Below, one piece after another: positions 13,378-25,577 of a stretch of 64,000 nucleotides of DNA (within the stretch, counting starts at the first letter, position 1; every line of letters begins with the position of its first letter). The stretch is taken from positions 8,415,116 through 8,479,115 of the forward strand of contig NC_051121.1 in NCBI RefSeq assembly GCF_014839805.1. Reading direction: 5' to 3'. Under the pieces are notes generated by a model. That model made no database searches and had not been told where the DNA came from. It saw nothing but the letters and a program-made list of their open reading frames with translations. Source of the stretch: Manduca sexta (lineage: Eukaryota > Arthropoda > Insecta > Lepidoptera > Sphingidae). The position numbers were made by a program, and so were the translations under genes.

Positions 13378-13568
13378 TCACTACATAGTATAAAACAAAG
13401 TCGCTTTCTCTGTCCCTATGTGTGCTTAAATCTTTAAAACTACGCAACGGATTTTGATGCGGTTTTTTTAATAGATAGAGTGATTCAAGAGGAAGGTTTA
13501 TATGTATAATAATAACATCCATTAAATAGTCAGCATTGCACCTGTGCGAAGCCGGGGCGGGTCGCTAG
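13378..13568 (+). mobile_element. non-autonomous Helitron, family 1
   Basis: It starts TCACTACATAGTATAAAAC and ends GGGGCGGGTCGCTAG. It sits between a host A (13377) and a host T (13569). A TC start, a CTAG end and insertion between A and T are known Helitron hallmarks. Copies of the same family are at 28646-28941 and 57961-58141. At 191 bp it has no coding capacity. Confidence 0.85.
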
Positions 13569-13584
13569 TTATTTTATAAAATAC

Positions 13585-13790
13585 ATTAGCTTTTGTTCGC
13601 GATTTCATCAGCGTGAAGGAGTTTTCCGGGATAAAATTCCGCTATATATTTTCCCGTGATAAAAAGTAGCCTATAACCTTCCCAGGGTCTTACACTATCT
13701 TCATACCAAATTTCATAAATATCCGTTCAGTAGATTTTGAGAAAATCGATAACATACAGACAGACAGAAAAGGGGACTTTATTAGCGACT
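13585..13790 (-). mobile_element. Helitron-like fragment (family 2), reversed
   Basis: It shows 'cttttgttcgcgatttcat', 'ccgctatatattttcccgtg', 'cttcccagg' and 'gagaaaatcgataacatac'. This is the same reversed repeat as at 6508-6712 and 16872-17062. It starts 17 bases after the family-1 Helitron, so the two are separate insertions side by side. Confidence 0.6.
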
Positions 13791-13799
13791 TTCTAAAAT

Positions 13800-14942
13800 A
13801 ACTGCTAATGTGACAACCATAATTTATTAAGCTGACCACAAAAACGATTTATTTAGTTTTGCTATCTCTAATACAAATTAACAAATTAAAATCCGATTAA
13901 AAATCTTCTAAATATCATGTGTAAACCAAATAAATAAAGTAACTAAAATATATAAAAAAAGCCACAACGATAAGACGCAGTTAGTGGTAGTGCGATTTTG
14001 ATCTAGAAATTTAAGTCTATTAAACACAAATGAAACGTATAATAAAGCAATATTGAAGACGTGATTGCAATCTTACCAATAACTGCTTAGACAAAAACAG
14101 TCTAGATCTAAAAAGCAGTTGCAAGGATAAATCTTTATAATCTGTGAAATAGATACAAATTTTAACAAAAATAAAACCGTATTCAAAAACCCAAGATATT
14201 TTTATAAAATAATATACAGGTTTCTATGAAATTATTAAAATACGTACGTTATCACAGAAATAAAAAAGCAAATTTTATTGCTCGTGTTTTTATAATTTCT
14301 TGGTAACCCATAACAATGTTAAATTATTTTTTTTGTTTTTTAATGATTTTGGAAGGCGGTTTTATATTTGTGAATATGTTTTTTTTTCGTAGGTAAGTAT
14401 TCAAAAATAAACCCAACAGGACCCAAAACAAAAAGAAACATCAAAATCCTCAGGAATTTTCTTCTAATTATTCGACGTTGAGGTCAATCAATAGTATTCT
14501 TTTTTTCTAAGAATCGTCAAAACTAACTGAACCTAACACAAAAAGAACCAATATAATCCCATTAATTTTGAGAAGTTGAATATTTAAGGTGAATATAAAC
14601 ATAAAAACATGAATTGGAAAGAAGCGTCATTTAAATCGGTCGAAGGGGTAAAAGTGATCGCCTTACATTAAAAAAAAATACGGCGTATAGATAAACCTTC
14701 TTCATTTGGAGTCGCTTGAATAAAAATAATAGTTATTTAAATAACCTAAATAATATTTTTCTAAATATTAATTACCTTTCTATATTAAGTTAATTTCCCT
14801 TGATGTAATTATAAGCGAAATTTACTTTAAGTATTTCTTTAAATTGTAATTTATTAATAATAAACCAAAAAATATATTTTATAATTTTGCACGCTAATAA
14901 AATTAGTTAAAAAAATCATAAATAAAATGTCTAAAAACTTAC
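13800..14942. other. likely first intron of the GPCR gene
   Basis: This AT-rich sequence has no open frame of note. It begins, on the minus strand, with the splice donor GTAAGT at 14937-14942. I searched it and everything to position 1 for further seven-transmembrane exons on the minus strand and found none, so the intron may extend past the left edge. Confidence 0.5.
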
Positions 14943-15243
14943 CAAATAAAAGCAACAGCAAATCGCTAACAGCCAAGCTGAACAGGTAATAATTGGTGGC
15001 TGTGTGCAGTCCGGGGTGTTTAACTATAACGACACATACGGACACATTCCCAATAACACCAGTTAGGAATATCACAACCAAAACCACTGTTATAGGTACA
15101 ATTTCTTTCAAGGGCAACCTCCGAGAGCCCATTAACCACCATAACATTTCTTCTTCAGTACAGTCGAAATGCGATAAGTTATTGCACCGCTCAAAAAACT
15201 GGTCATAAGTCTCATTCACACGGAGAAAAAGTCTGGATGCCAT
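14943..15243 (-). CDS. neuropeptide GPCR, first coding exon (CAPA/pyrokinin receptor-like)
   Basis: This exon encodes residues 1-100 plus one base of a rhodopsin-class receptor at the cell surface. The N-terminus carries two N-glycosylation sequons (N10-E-T and N22-L-S). Transmembrane segment 1 spans about residues 48-74 with the family Asn (G65-N66). After it come the loop motif HTATNYYLFSLAVSD and transmembrane segment 2 with Asp94. The combination PLKEIVPITV and HTATNYYLFSLAVSD is typical of insect neuromedin-U-type receptors: CAPA, pyrokinin/PBAN and diapause-hormone receptors. These bind FXPRL- or FPRV-type amidated peptides and signal through G proteins. ATG at 15241-15243 is the only sensible start. 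The open frame runs on past 14943, but the splice donor GTAAGT follows 'TTTG' there, at the usual end of this exon. The remaining exons should lie at lower coordinates and were not found. CAPA receptor seems slightly more likely than PBAN receptor; this is a judgement from memory, not an alignment. Confidence 0.88.
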
Positions 15244-16860
15244 TTTTAATTAAAAAAAATAATGGACGAGCGTTCGAAATTCAAATTATATTTCTTTGCG
15301 AATTAATTTATGTAATTGGCACTGCATTTCTTATATAAAATTAAATTAAATTAAATTTTATAGATCTAAAATAACTCGAAATCATAAATTGATTTTATTT
15401 CTGTTATTCGCTATTTAAAATTATTTACAGATCATTTCCCGAATCACGATTCGAATATTATTTTATTACGAAAAGTTGCCAATCGCGGGGATGGGCAGAC
15501 ATGACCGCCCCGACTGGATTTCAGCGCGTACTGAAAGCTGAAAATACGGACCGTAACTTACTTGTTATGGGGATGTTTTCTAACCAACATGCACTGTAAT
15601 TACACTTCGCCATTTATTAATTTTGCTTTATTAAAGTTGATTTGAATAATTTGACCTTTCAAAATAATATTCATAATTTGAAGATTGGAGCTTTTTAATA
15701 TAATTTTAAGGCGTAGATAATTGTTACGTTAAAATTGTTATTAAGTCGTGTGATAAACCCTTAAAGAATGTTATTAGTCAACATTGATGTATATACTACT
15801 ACATATATATCGATATTAGTCAATCTTAAAAATATGAGAATATTAAGGCCTAATTTTATATAAAATATAAAAACTATATATATTTCCATACATCTGTCTA
15901 TGATGAATGACAACTATATCCCCCGTTTATTAACTTTTGGTTAATAAAGAAAGTTCGCGAAATTAAAATACTTCCCGCACTGTTCAAATGAAAAGTTAAT
16001 GTAACTAACATCATTTCAACTAATAAATTGAAAAGCGAACTTAACTCATATAGCATACAGTACATTTTATACACATCGCTTAAATATTTGAATTTCGAAT
16101 CAATGCGTTCATTGGTCAATGTAAGTAAAATAAAAATAAAAACTGTAAATCATATAGCTATAAGGTTAGTTTTTCAATGCTCTTTTATAACGCAATTCGC
16201 TATCGCCTCGTCTACATTGCACCTTATTTTTCAATCAATATAATTTAATTTAAATGACAAACATACCAAATAATACTACGAATCTAAAATATTTCTAGTT
16301 ATCAAAGTGACAAATGGTCCGAATACATCAAATTTTAATTAAACTCAAAGACAGTCTTGAATGGGCGGCAATCTTCATAAAGGGAATAAAAACGTTTAGG
16401 ACAGCTATCATGGACGCCGAGGGGGGGGGAGGTGAGTAGGTTCGAGAGCACCCCCTGCTCAGAAATAAATCACAAAAAATATGTCACTGAATGGATCTGT
16501 AACAATGAGAACTATCGACCACATTTAGATCTAAAAAAACTTAATATTATGTAGTATAGTGTGTAGATGCAGATGCAACTTCCTAAAACTAATCTTGACG
16601 GCGCCCATGTCAGCTATACTTATTTAATCAGTCATTCACTGAAATTTAGTAATCTATTATAGATTTTGCCTGCTTCTATTTTCAGAGCTGTAAAGTGCTT
16701 CCGGTCCATTGTTACTGAAACGTGGAAAATGTAGTTAGAGTCGAGTAAAACTACCTTAAAGCCCTTTTTTAGATATCCAGTGCCTTAATTGGACAATTTA
16801 GACGACAGATAGCTATTTTCAAAAGTGGGACCCAAAACGAATATTCATTATTTAATTTAT
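15244..16860. other. upstream flank of the GPCR exon
   Basis: This region is AT-rich and holds the 5' flank or 5' UTR of the receptor. No TATA box or initiator can be assigned with confidence. Open frames at 15898-16243 on both strands look random. A short GC-rich patch with nine Gs at about 16420 resembles a transposon remnant. Confidence 0.4.
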
Positions 16861-16871
16861 TTATATTATTA

Positions 16872-17062
16872 TTTGCTCGCGGCTTCGACCACGTGAATAG
16901 TTTTCCGAGATAAATTCTCACTATATATTTTTGCGGAATATATAATAGCCTAAGTCCTTCCCAACGTCTCAAACTAACTCCATGCCAAATTTCACTTAAA
17001 TCCGTTGGGTAGTTTTAAAATTATCGCGTTCAGACAAACAAACAGATTTTTATAATACATCA
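16872..17062 (-). mobile_element. Helitron-like fragment (family 2), reversed
   Basis: It begins 'ttgctcgcggcttcgacca', the reversed family-2 3' end, and continues with 'ctatatatttttgcgg', 'ccttcccaacg' and 'ccatgccaaatttcac'. It is related to 6508-6712 and 13585-13790. No coding sequence remains. Confidence 0.6.
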
Positions 17063-17724
17063 GGATAAGGATTCAAGGGCGATGAAAGTTAGATGATCGT
17101 TTTCTAAACGTATTTGCAATTTATTCAACTCAATGCTTGCTACATTCCAAAGGCAATTAAAAATTACATATCGCATGAGCTGTATTTCGCAGGTATTTCG
17201 TCACACTCCAGCGTCAAAGCACTCCAGGGACGTTGTCGACAAGGACACTTGCCGACAGTGGAAACCCATTATGTGCCAAAGACTACCACCGTGGAGTTTT
17301 AATTAGTATTGCTGTGTATATTATACAAAGAGGACTCGGCCTGATGGTCGACCGACATTTTCCATAGCTGAGGGGGACTCAACGCCGGATCGTAAGGACG
17401 GCAAACCAATATAACCACTTGTGGTAAAGCACTTTCACCGCGAAATAAAAAAGGTATTACGTCACATACTCACTATGATACCAATGGAGGTATAATATCG
17501 ATTTACTCTATTCACAATCGATTTTGATTCGACTTTGCTGATTTCAATCTGCGTGCCGAAATTACTATAATAAAGACGGCGCGACTTTTTTTTGAAAATT
17601 GAAGCTTTTACGTTCTTTTTAGTTCGTCTTTACAGACATTCTGTAATGTTGTAAATAATGAATGATATATTTTTCACACTACCCTTTTCACACTTGTATT
17701 CTTTACAATATTATTATACTATAA

Positions 17725-18020
17725 AGCCTAGCTCTGTATTGTCCCAATCTTGGGCACGTGCCTCACCTACTATCGAGAGGAATTAGGCCTTAGTCCACCA
17801 CGCTGACCTAGTGCGGATTGGGGGACTTCACATACCCTCAAAATTCTTGGAGAATTTCTCTGGTATACAAGTTTCCTCAAGATGTTTGCCTTCGCCGTTA
17901 AAGCAAGAGATAATTGACAAAGTATACTTTAGAAAAGTTAGAGGTCCCTGCCCTTGGGTTTTGAACCTGCGGGCATTCGTTTTGACAGTCTGTTCCACTC
18001 CCAACTGAGCTATCGCCGCT
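17725..18020 (-). repeat. SINE-A, near full length
   Basis: This is a minus-strand copy. Its head (reverse complement of 'caactgagctatcgccgct') has the A-box-like TAGCTCAGTTGG, and its B-box-like stretch lies in 'ggttcaaaacccaagggca' (minus strand). The body and tail match the copies at 7392 and 26174. The B-box region has several changes. Confidence 0.85.
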
Positions 18021-19014
18021 AGCTGTCTAAGAATTGTATGTCTGTATTGCAGGATAAGGCCAACAAAGTAACAAATCTCCTGATGTTAAATAAGTAATAA
18101 ATTTCAATGAACCGCTAATTAAATCCAACCAATCTGGCTTTATTGCGAAAAAAAGTTTTTCTTGAAGACGTAATTGTAAAGAACGCGGTGCGACCATCGA
18201 GCTTGGGTTTGATGCCCAGTTCAGGTAAAATTATTGAGTTTTTTTGTGAGTTTAAATAATTCACTACGTAACATTAGAATGTTTTTTATTTGTGTTAGCA
18301 TAAAAATAATTTTGTGAGGATATTTGTGAAACTTTTTGCTGTAAAAACACTGAGCCTATACAGACAGAAGCAATTAGTCGACAGTCGTACTGGTCGCTTG
18401 GTTGGTGAAATATTTGTGAAACTGTTTCTGTAGTTGGTGATATTTCTTTTTATTTTAATCAAAGAAGCTTCAATATCCTAACATTCGTATATTAAAATTT
18501 TAATTAAACGAGGACTCCTTAAAATCCACCTTGTTAAGTTCATGATAAATTGTATATGACCCAAATAATTAATTGGGGGCACGTTATGTTGATATAATTA
18601 AATTGTATTTCACACTGATTGATTAATTATTATCCAAATATGGAAGATAATTTCATTCTTGTTTGAGTTAATTACAATATTTATTTCATTTAGTAAATTG
18701 AGATAATAGCAATGATATATTTAATGTAGCAAAATATTTATTAGAAAGACCTTATATTTTTTTAATTGACGTTAGCTAATACGCAGAAAGTTGATTAGTT
18801 TCTATTACTTAGACGGTGGGTGCGACAAAAGAAAATATGATTTGAAAAAAAAGTATATTATTATTAATCGTGTTTAGAGCCTAATTGAATATATAATTAA
18901 TTTAATATCATGATCGCGGGTCGAACTTGGATGCGATTGGCTCGCGACCGCAAAGGAGATATGATATGAAAGAGACCTATGCCCAGCAGTGGGACTCTAC
19001 AGGATGTGGATGAT

Positions 19015-19340
19015 GATGAATAGCAGCCCTGCGTTATATACTGTCCCACTGCTAGTAGAGCTCTAAGTAGTAGAGGAGCCACTACTTAGAGGTAAGCTTT
19101 AGTCCACCACGCTCACTGTGTGCGGAATGGCAGATTTCACATACCCTCAATATTCCTACAGAATACTTCATAGATGTACAGGTTTCCTCACGATGTTTAC
19201 TTAAGCGTTAAAGCAAGCGATATTTCACAGGCTAAACACATATCTTCAGAAAAGTTATATGTGCGTGCCCTTGGGTTTTGATACTGCGGACATTCGTCTC
19301 GGCAGCCCGTTCCACACCCAAAGAAGCTATCGCCACTTTT
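19015..19340 (-). repeat. SINE-A, near full length, diverged
   Basis: This minus-strand copy has the tail 'cagccctgcgttatatactg', the body 'caggtttcctcacgatgttt' and the head 'cccaaagaagctatcgcca'. Near 19050-19080 there is a small inverted insertion around 'agctctaagtagtagag', so the tail region carries a local duplication. Confidence 0.8.
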
Positions 19341-20104
19341 TAATTTAATAGTTTTGATTAATATATTTTTTAGTATTTAAACGTCATGCGTATAATTAAT
19401 TTAAGCAAATGATAGATAATGTTGTATTGTTAAAGTTGGAGTAGATCCAAAAAAATTACGCCAAAATATATTACCGCGAAAAATAACTCATATTTTTATT
19501 ACAAAAGTATTTTTTACTTCTCGAATGGTAAGCAGTATTAACAAAAGCCCTTGTTATTCTCCTTGCTTTTTTCGCCCCTTTTATGTGCATAGAAATAATC
19601 AGCCATAAATCAATATACCAAGCAACAAAAATACGTTAAGAATCGATTCGAAAAATCTATCTTCTAGCCTCGTAACTAACCCAGGACCTTCCCCCTAAAG
19701 TACCTTTCCAGGCATTTCATGATCAAGCAAGATATAAAATGGATAACTTTATAATTCACATACAATTGGGCTCGTATTAAAGATACAATCATCATGACTG
19801 AAAGTTTTTCAAAGTCAGAAGTTTGACGATGAGACTACCTCCCCTGCGGCCTAGTTTGATTAGTTTCACCTAAAATGTACAGATAACGTGACTTGTAGAA
19901 AAGGTAGACCAGTTTTTGTGGAAATCAAATCGTTCATTAGTTTAGTATACTTTTATAGGCAAACGAGATTGCAGTCCCCCTGATGATAAGCAGCATCCGC
20001 CGACTATGGACGTAAGCAATGTCAGAGACACAGGTGTATGCCTTGAGAATTTGCTTTGGAGAAGTATTGAACTTTTACTTGGTGCTGTTCGTGAGGTGAG
20101 GTGC

Positions 20105-20310
20105 TTTTTTAATGGCGAATATAGAGACGAGCATGCTCGCCTGATAAACGATACGACCGCCCATAAATTAACAACACCATAGAGAACTTTAAATTATAAA
20201 GTACTTCTTATACTCCACCGCGCTCGTCATCGTGTGACAAGGTGTTAACTTAATAAAATCTCATTATGTAAGTAATTATTCTGGCTACAATGTCCTTCAA
20301 AACGGCGTAC
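20105..20310 (+). repeat. dispersed repeat, LINE-tail-like (copy 2)
   Basis: This is the second copy of the repeat at 5105-5310. It shows 'gatacgaccgcccataaatt', 'acaacaccat', 'attataaagta', 'caccgcgctcgtcat' and 'ctggctacaatg'. Immediately upstream (19950-20105) is another fragment with 'cccctgatgataagcagcat', which may belong to a related element. Confidence 0.6.
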
Positions 20311-20864
20311 AAAACGTACACATAATTTGGCGGTAGAAATAAACATTGCTGTGGAATTTACCCAGAAGACCTTTCGTGTACGGGAGACCTGAAAATATTA
20401 TGCGTTGAAGGACCTCAATCGACTTTAATGTCCTACTGTGTATTTTTTCGAGACGAAAAGCCTATATTATCTTGATACCAAATGGTGTACCTGAAAGTAT
20501 TTCATATGAATGTGTATAGCAGTTTATTTCCAACATCCAGAAATCTTCATAAACCTACCTATCTATACATATAATAATATTGTAAATATCTATGTCTGTA
20601 CATTATAGATATTGAAGAAAAACTAATATGGAAGTCTTTATAAGAGCAACAGAAGACATTTTTTTTGTCTGTCTGTCTCCACGCATCGCGCTAAAACTAC
20701 TGCATGGAATTGAATGCAGTTTTCACCCATGTAGGGGTGTAACTTAAAACATAGACAATTTTATCTAGGGAAAATATAAAGCAGGTTTTTTATCCCGGAA
20801 AAACTTTTTCACGCGGGCCGTACCGATGAGAAAACATTTAACATACACGTACACAACATCACGG

Positions 20865-21097
20865 ATTTATCCCCGAAGGGGTATGCAGAGCAACCAAGGC
20901 ACCCATTATTCGCCAAGTGTGTTCCGTCCCATGATGTGATAGCGAGCCTATCGCCATATCGGGCACAAATTCCAAACTCCGGGCTGATACTGAGCAGAAA
21001 ATCCCAAATATCACTTCGTTCGACCCAGGATTCGAACCCAGGACCTCAGAGCGATGTCATACCGCGCATGCAGTACAATTACGCCACCGAGGCAGGC
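20865..21097 (-). repeat. SINE-B (tRNA-like head), near full length
   Basis: On the minus strand the head reads CTGCCTCGGTGGCGTAATTG, followed by a B-box-like GGTCCTGGGTTCGAATCC, then 'gtatcagcccgg', 'atatggcgataggctcgc' and a tail near 'ccccttcggggataaatcc'. The head and B box together indicate a tRNA-derived SINE distinct from SINE-A. Further copies are at 22314, 28985, 42966, 44365, 59258 and 63474. Confidence 0.85.
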
Positions 21098-21449
21098 TGT
21101 TACTCATGTTAAGGGGCTCCTTTTTCTGCACTTAGCCCGTAGCAAGTCGGGCCGTTGTGTGTAGGCTGTTACGTATAGAAACAACGCTTCTAAGTTCGAC
21201 CATTAAATAAAGTATCTAAGTATTACATTGAGTAAGTAAGAACTAACCACCATAGTCTTAACAAATATTGCGTGAAACTAAACAAAGTAATAGTAATGTT
21301 ATGGCTTTGGGGGACGTTTTATTTGCTTAGAATTTGTATAAGCGTTCTTAAATTATGTTAAATCAAAAACAGCTCTTCACACGTAGCAAAATAAGCGGAA
21401 AATCTAGACATCTATTAGTGTACCTAACTCTAAAAGGCGGGTTAAATAA

Positions 21450-21684
21450 TCCTACTAATATTATAAATGCGAAAGTTTGTGAAGATGGATGGATGCATGT
21501 TTGTTCCTCTTTCGCGAAAAAATAACTGAACGGATTTGGATGAAACTTTACAGTAATATAGGTATCAGAATAACATTTAATGATTTTGTGTAATTTAGTC
21601 ATAATATAACGATACATATCAAGTAAGTCGGAAAAAAAATATCCCGGCAAACTTCACGCGGACGAAGCCACGAGCAAAAGCTAG
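21450..21684 (+). mobile_element. non-autonomous Helitron, family 2 (Lep1-like)
   Basis: It begins TCCTACTAATATTATAAATG after a host A and ends 'cacgagcaaaagCTAG' before a host T. This is the Helitron pattern (TC...CTAG between A and T). The end, with GAAGCCACGAGCAAAAGCTAG-like sequence, resembles the lepidopteran Helitrons described as Lep1; that naming is from memory. Related copies are at 53992-54152 and 60760-60940, and reversed fragments occur elsewhere in the window. It is non-coding. Confidence 0.8.
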
Positions 21685-21700
21685 TCGATATAATCGTATA

Positions 21701-22106
21701 CAGGGTCATTTTGACATCGCGTTACTAAATGAAACCACATACTTATCTCCTTTGAAGTAACACTTTACAATAATTTACTCGAGCCTTAGACGAAAAATGA
21801 AAAAGTGTAAGTTTCGAACAAAATAAATATTAATAAAAAGTGATTTTTAATTTTACGCGCCCTAAAGCCACTACTACTACTCTAAGAGAATTCGTTGCAG
21901 CGGCAACATCATACTTTCAGTCAGAAATGCACAGACGCACACGCCATATTCGCATGAAACTACAAAATGATTAAAAAACCAGAAAACTAAAACCAGGATT
22001 TTTTGTGAAAATATTCGTTATTAATGAATAATTTTTGGCACAATGTCTGCAAAGGTGAAAACGAGTATGTGATTTCATTTAGTAACGCAATGACAAAATG
22101 ACCCTG
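21701..22106. mobile_element. Tc1/mariner-type MITE with long TIRs, copy 1
   Basis: The left end is CAGGGTCATTTTGACATCGC and the right end is the imperfect reverse complement, ending CAAAATGACCCTG. The inverted repeats extend for about 40 bases. The dinucleotide TA flanks both ends (21699-21700 and 22107-22108), as for Tc1/mariner elements. The 406-bp element has no transposase. A second, 244-bp copy lies at 41724-41967 inside a Gcn5 intron. Confidence 0.85.
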
Positions 22107-22313
22107 TACCTATAACATCATCTTATTTGAGAATACTTGTATGAACTTGTTTTTATCCCAAACAGACAATGAATACGCTAAAACTAAAGAAACAAGAGAT
22201 ACTTAGGTACTTAAAATGCAACGTGCCAGGCATTTCAATTTTTAGATTGTTTTGGATAGGTTATTTTAAAATCTAACAACAAAGTATTTGTCTATTATAT
22301 GTCTAGTTTTGCT

Positions 22314-22510
22314 TCAGTGGCGTAGTTATATTACGGCATGAATGCTAAAGGCTGGGGTTCGATATCCGGGTCGGGCAAGGTGATATTCGGTTTTTATACT
22401 CAGTATCAGCCCGGTGTCTGGTATTTGTTGATATGGCGATAGGCTCGCCCATTATCATATTATGTGACGAAATACATACCGCGGAAAGTCGGAGCACCAG
22501 ATACGCCTCT
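22314..22510 (+). repeat. SINE-B, plus strand
   Basis: It contains 'cagtggcgtagttatattac' (tRNA-like head), 'ggttcgatatccgggtcggg' (B-box-like), 'ctcagtatcagcccgg' and 'gatatggcgataggctcgcc'. It matches 20865-21097 in reverse. The head differs from the family by several bases. Confidence 0.8.
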
Positions 22511-22729
22511 GGCTACCTCTTCCGATATAAAAGACGAGAGTAAGCATATTTCTAATACATAAATGTAAATAAAAACGTTGCCTAACTTTCACACACATTA
22601 TATGCTTAAGCTTTTTTCCTGAAGATGTAAGTAGACGCGCAACCAAGAACTTACATTTTGCTGTTCTATGATTTGATAAAGCAGGCTAATGAGGCTATTT
22701 AGTTTAGCCCTAGATATAAGTACTTAACT

Positions 22730-22806
22730 GCCTCGGTGGCACAGTTATGATGCTTACGCAATATGAGTAAGATTACTGCGCTGAGGTCTTGGGTTCACCA
22801 TCTTAA
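22730..22806 (+). repeat. SINE-B head fragment
   Basis: 'ctgcctcggtggcacagtta' and 'gaggtcttgggttcaccat' are the tRNA-like head and B box of SINE-B. The body is missing, so this is a 3'-truncated or decayed copy. Confidence 0.65.
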
Positions 22807-22989
22807 ATATTACATAAACCTGTCGCTCAGCTGATGAGTCAATGAATTGCCCGCTGTAATGTTTTATCTTGTTATTTGAGTTCCGTTTATGTGTAACTGT
22901 ATGTACCAACATTTAATATAAGTATTGTAATTTACTAACACTATGAGTGTATCCTGAAATATATGTATTATTATTATTACTCAGTCGCA

Positions 22990-23215
22990 GTTCAAAGGTA
23001 GAAAGTTTGCGGAGTGGTACCCCTGTGCTTCGGAAAGCACGTAAAGGCGTTGGTCCTGCGCCTGATCTCTCTCCGGTTATATTGGGTTGCCGTCTCACCG
23101 GACAATGATAGTGAAGGAACAGAGTGTATACTTGTGTATTACGCACACACTTTTGCACTATATTATATCACACGTAACAGGTTGATCGTGTGGCGGAAAA
23201 TAAGATGGGAAGCAT
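22990..23215 (+). repeat. dispersed repeat, family D, copy 1
   Basis: It aligns with 60095-60290 in the same orientation: 'cttcggaaagcacgtaaagg' against 'cctcggaaagcacgtaaagg', then 'ggtcct', 'ctgatctctct', 'ttgccgtctca', 'gaaggaacagag' and 'acgcacacacttttgcact'. It is non-coding. It could be part of a non-LTR retrotransposon, but I cannot name it. Confidence 0.65.
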
Positions 23216-24132
23216 GTAAGAACATAATTGAGAATTCAACTCCAATCTTATTTACTTACCTACAAATTACACGCTGAAGTCGATCCGTTCAATCATTCAA
23301 TCGTTCCAATTAACAGCGATAGATCATTGTTCGAAATTAATTAAACTCTATTCAATAGTTGAAAGGTATTAGTGATGTGCCTAATTACCACAGTGTCTTA
23401 TACACCTAAAGACTCGGTCATGGAACTTTTATATAATCTGTGGTCTGTTTAGGCAATGTATTATTTCATTCTGTAGCCCATATCACTATGTACCAGCGGC
23501 GAAAGGTAATTTTTTTCGAAACGGAACCGAATACAACATATTCCTAATTAGTAAATATGTGTAAATGCGGTCAGGAAATTGTCCTAATGATAATGAGATT
23601 CTACACAATTTCTACATAAAAAGAAGCCAGCAGGAATCGGATTATACGGACCATTCGCCACTGCTACGTACGCGCTATTCTTGCTCCGAAGTACATTGTA
23701 GTTAGTAGTTCTAAAACCAGACAAGCTGTATGAACCCAAAGTCTTGTTGCTTCGTATTAGAAAACTGTACAAAAAATATAATGGGATGTTTAATAAGTAA
23801 CACGAAAATCAGACAAAAAAATGTCATCTAAGTGCATGATACGTATGATTATTCTATCAGATTTCACATCTGCTTGTTAAATACTTCATCAAAAAAATTA
23901 AAAGGTTGGCATTTTAAAGGCACGTACGAATTCGTCCCTAAAAATCAAATATTCATAAAAAATATTGTTGCTAAACATAAGAATGGAAGAAAAGAGGATC
24001 TACTTCGAAAAACGAACTTCGAAGCGTCGCACCGAAACGAAGAAACGATGAACTTCGGATTTAACTTTACTACCAAATTACTTCGGATTCTTCGCCGTTC
24101 TGTAGCTTACCTTAGTGGTAGGATCAATTTGC

Positions 24133-24158
24133 TGTATATATATATATATATATATATT
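24133..24158. repeat. TA microsatellite
   Basis: A run of about 12 TA units, ending in T6. It lies inside an open frame (23832-24164) that I do not consider a gene. Confidence 0.9.
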
Positions 24159-24828
24159 TTTTGATAGCAGTGGAACTTTGTCTTCGCAGGTGGTTTTAAA
24201 AACTGATGGCGAAATCCTATAAGTTCTTACACATTCCATGTCTGAAATATTGCGATGAAATCGGATCCGTAATACTTCGTAGTAACAAAATGTGAGATCC
24301 GTCATCCAAACTACGAATTTCGTTTTTCGAAGGAGAACCCCGGTATTGCTTTATTAAAAAAATTACCTAAAATAACTGAACTCTCAGAAGTGGAAGTCAA
24401 ATAAGTAACATAATCTTAATTTTATTACACTCACGTCCCTAAAGGAAACAAAGGGTCAGTATTGAAATACAATCTCTATTTCCAATTAGAGCCATTTCAG
24501 TGAGCGAAATAATATGGAATCCCACACGTTGAAGCCGCAAATAGGACGTCATTCAAGTATTTCTTTATTGAGCTAGCTGTTTACCCGTTACAATTACTTT
24601 GGTTACATATTATCTTCCTTCTTACTAATATATGTAATTTAAAAATGAATGCTTGTTAGAAGTAAACTTAGAAAAGGCCGAACCGATTAGGATGAAATTT
24701 GGCACACACATAGACCATGTAATGGATAACACTAAAAATATTTTACGCGAACACCACCTAGTACTTAATTTATAGATTAATGACACTTCGTTAGAACAAC
24801 TTTGCTGGTAGTAGGAAATATTTTATAT

Positions 24829-25246
24829 CCGTCCGGATAGCAACTACTGCACCCGCCATAGTGGCCCACGTAAGTGTGTTGCTCTCCGGGATCAGTCTGT
24901 ATATATCCGGTGCCAACAGACCGGCATAATTGTATCGACTGACGAGGGGTAATCGTCTCGCGTCAATCAACCGTCCGGATAGCAACTACTGCACCCGCCA
25001 TAGTAGCCCACGTGTGTCGCGTTCCAGGATCAGCCTTTGTATATCCGGTGCCAACAGACCGGCATAATTGTGTCGACTGACGAGGGGTAATCGTCTCGCG
25101 TCAATCAACCGTCCGGATAGCAACTACTGCACCCGCCATAGTGGCCCACGTGTGTCGCGTTCCAGGATCAGCCTTTGTATATCCGGTGCCAACAGACCGG
25201 CATAATTGTATCGACTGGCGTGGGGTAATCATCTCGCGTCAATCAA
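24829..25246 (+). repeat. Repeat-C with three tandem internal units
   Basis: Three units of 142, 138 and 138 bases start at 24829, 24971 and 25109, each with CCGTCCGGATAGCAACTACT. Each unit continues 'gcacccgccatagt', 'ggcccacg', 'gtatatccggtgccaacag' and 'ctcgcgtcaatcaa', and they differ by only a few bases. After the third, the normal Repeat-C tail 'cttaccattaggtgcagtgg' and 'aaaaaataaaa' follows to about 25318. One insertion has therefore been expanded internally. Confidence 0.9.
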
Positions 25247-25577
25247 CATCTACTGGATCCCTCTCCACTTACCATTAGGTGCAGTGGAGTAACTTTGTCG
25301 TACTCGTACAAAAAATAAAAATCACGCTAAAAACCCTTATTGACATATGAGAATAGAATAGAACATTGAAGATAATATGTGTCACAAATATATTAATTTC
25401 GACGGTCAAATTTATACTAGACGAAAACACAAGTTTTAATAGTTCCAGCTATTAAAAGATAAGTGATTATATATTTGTAACAAATTAATATCATTTTGCA
25501 TAAAAATATTTTATAGACAAAGTATTAAAACTTTCAACCCGGAAAATGGACGAAACATCATACATTTCTATGCCAGG

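Noticed and set aside
23832..24164. 110-residue plus-strand ORF
   Set aside because: Its end translates a TA microsatellite (YIYIYI) and the rest is AT-rich and without a domain.
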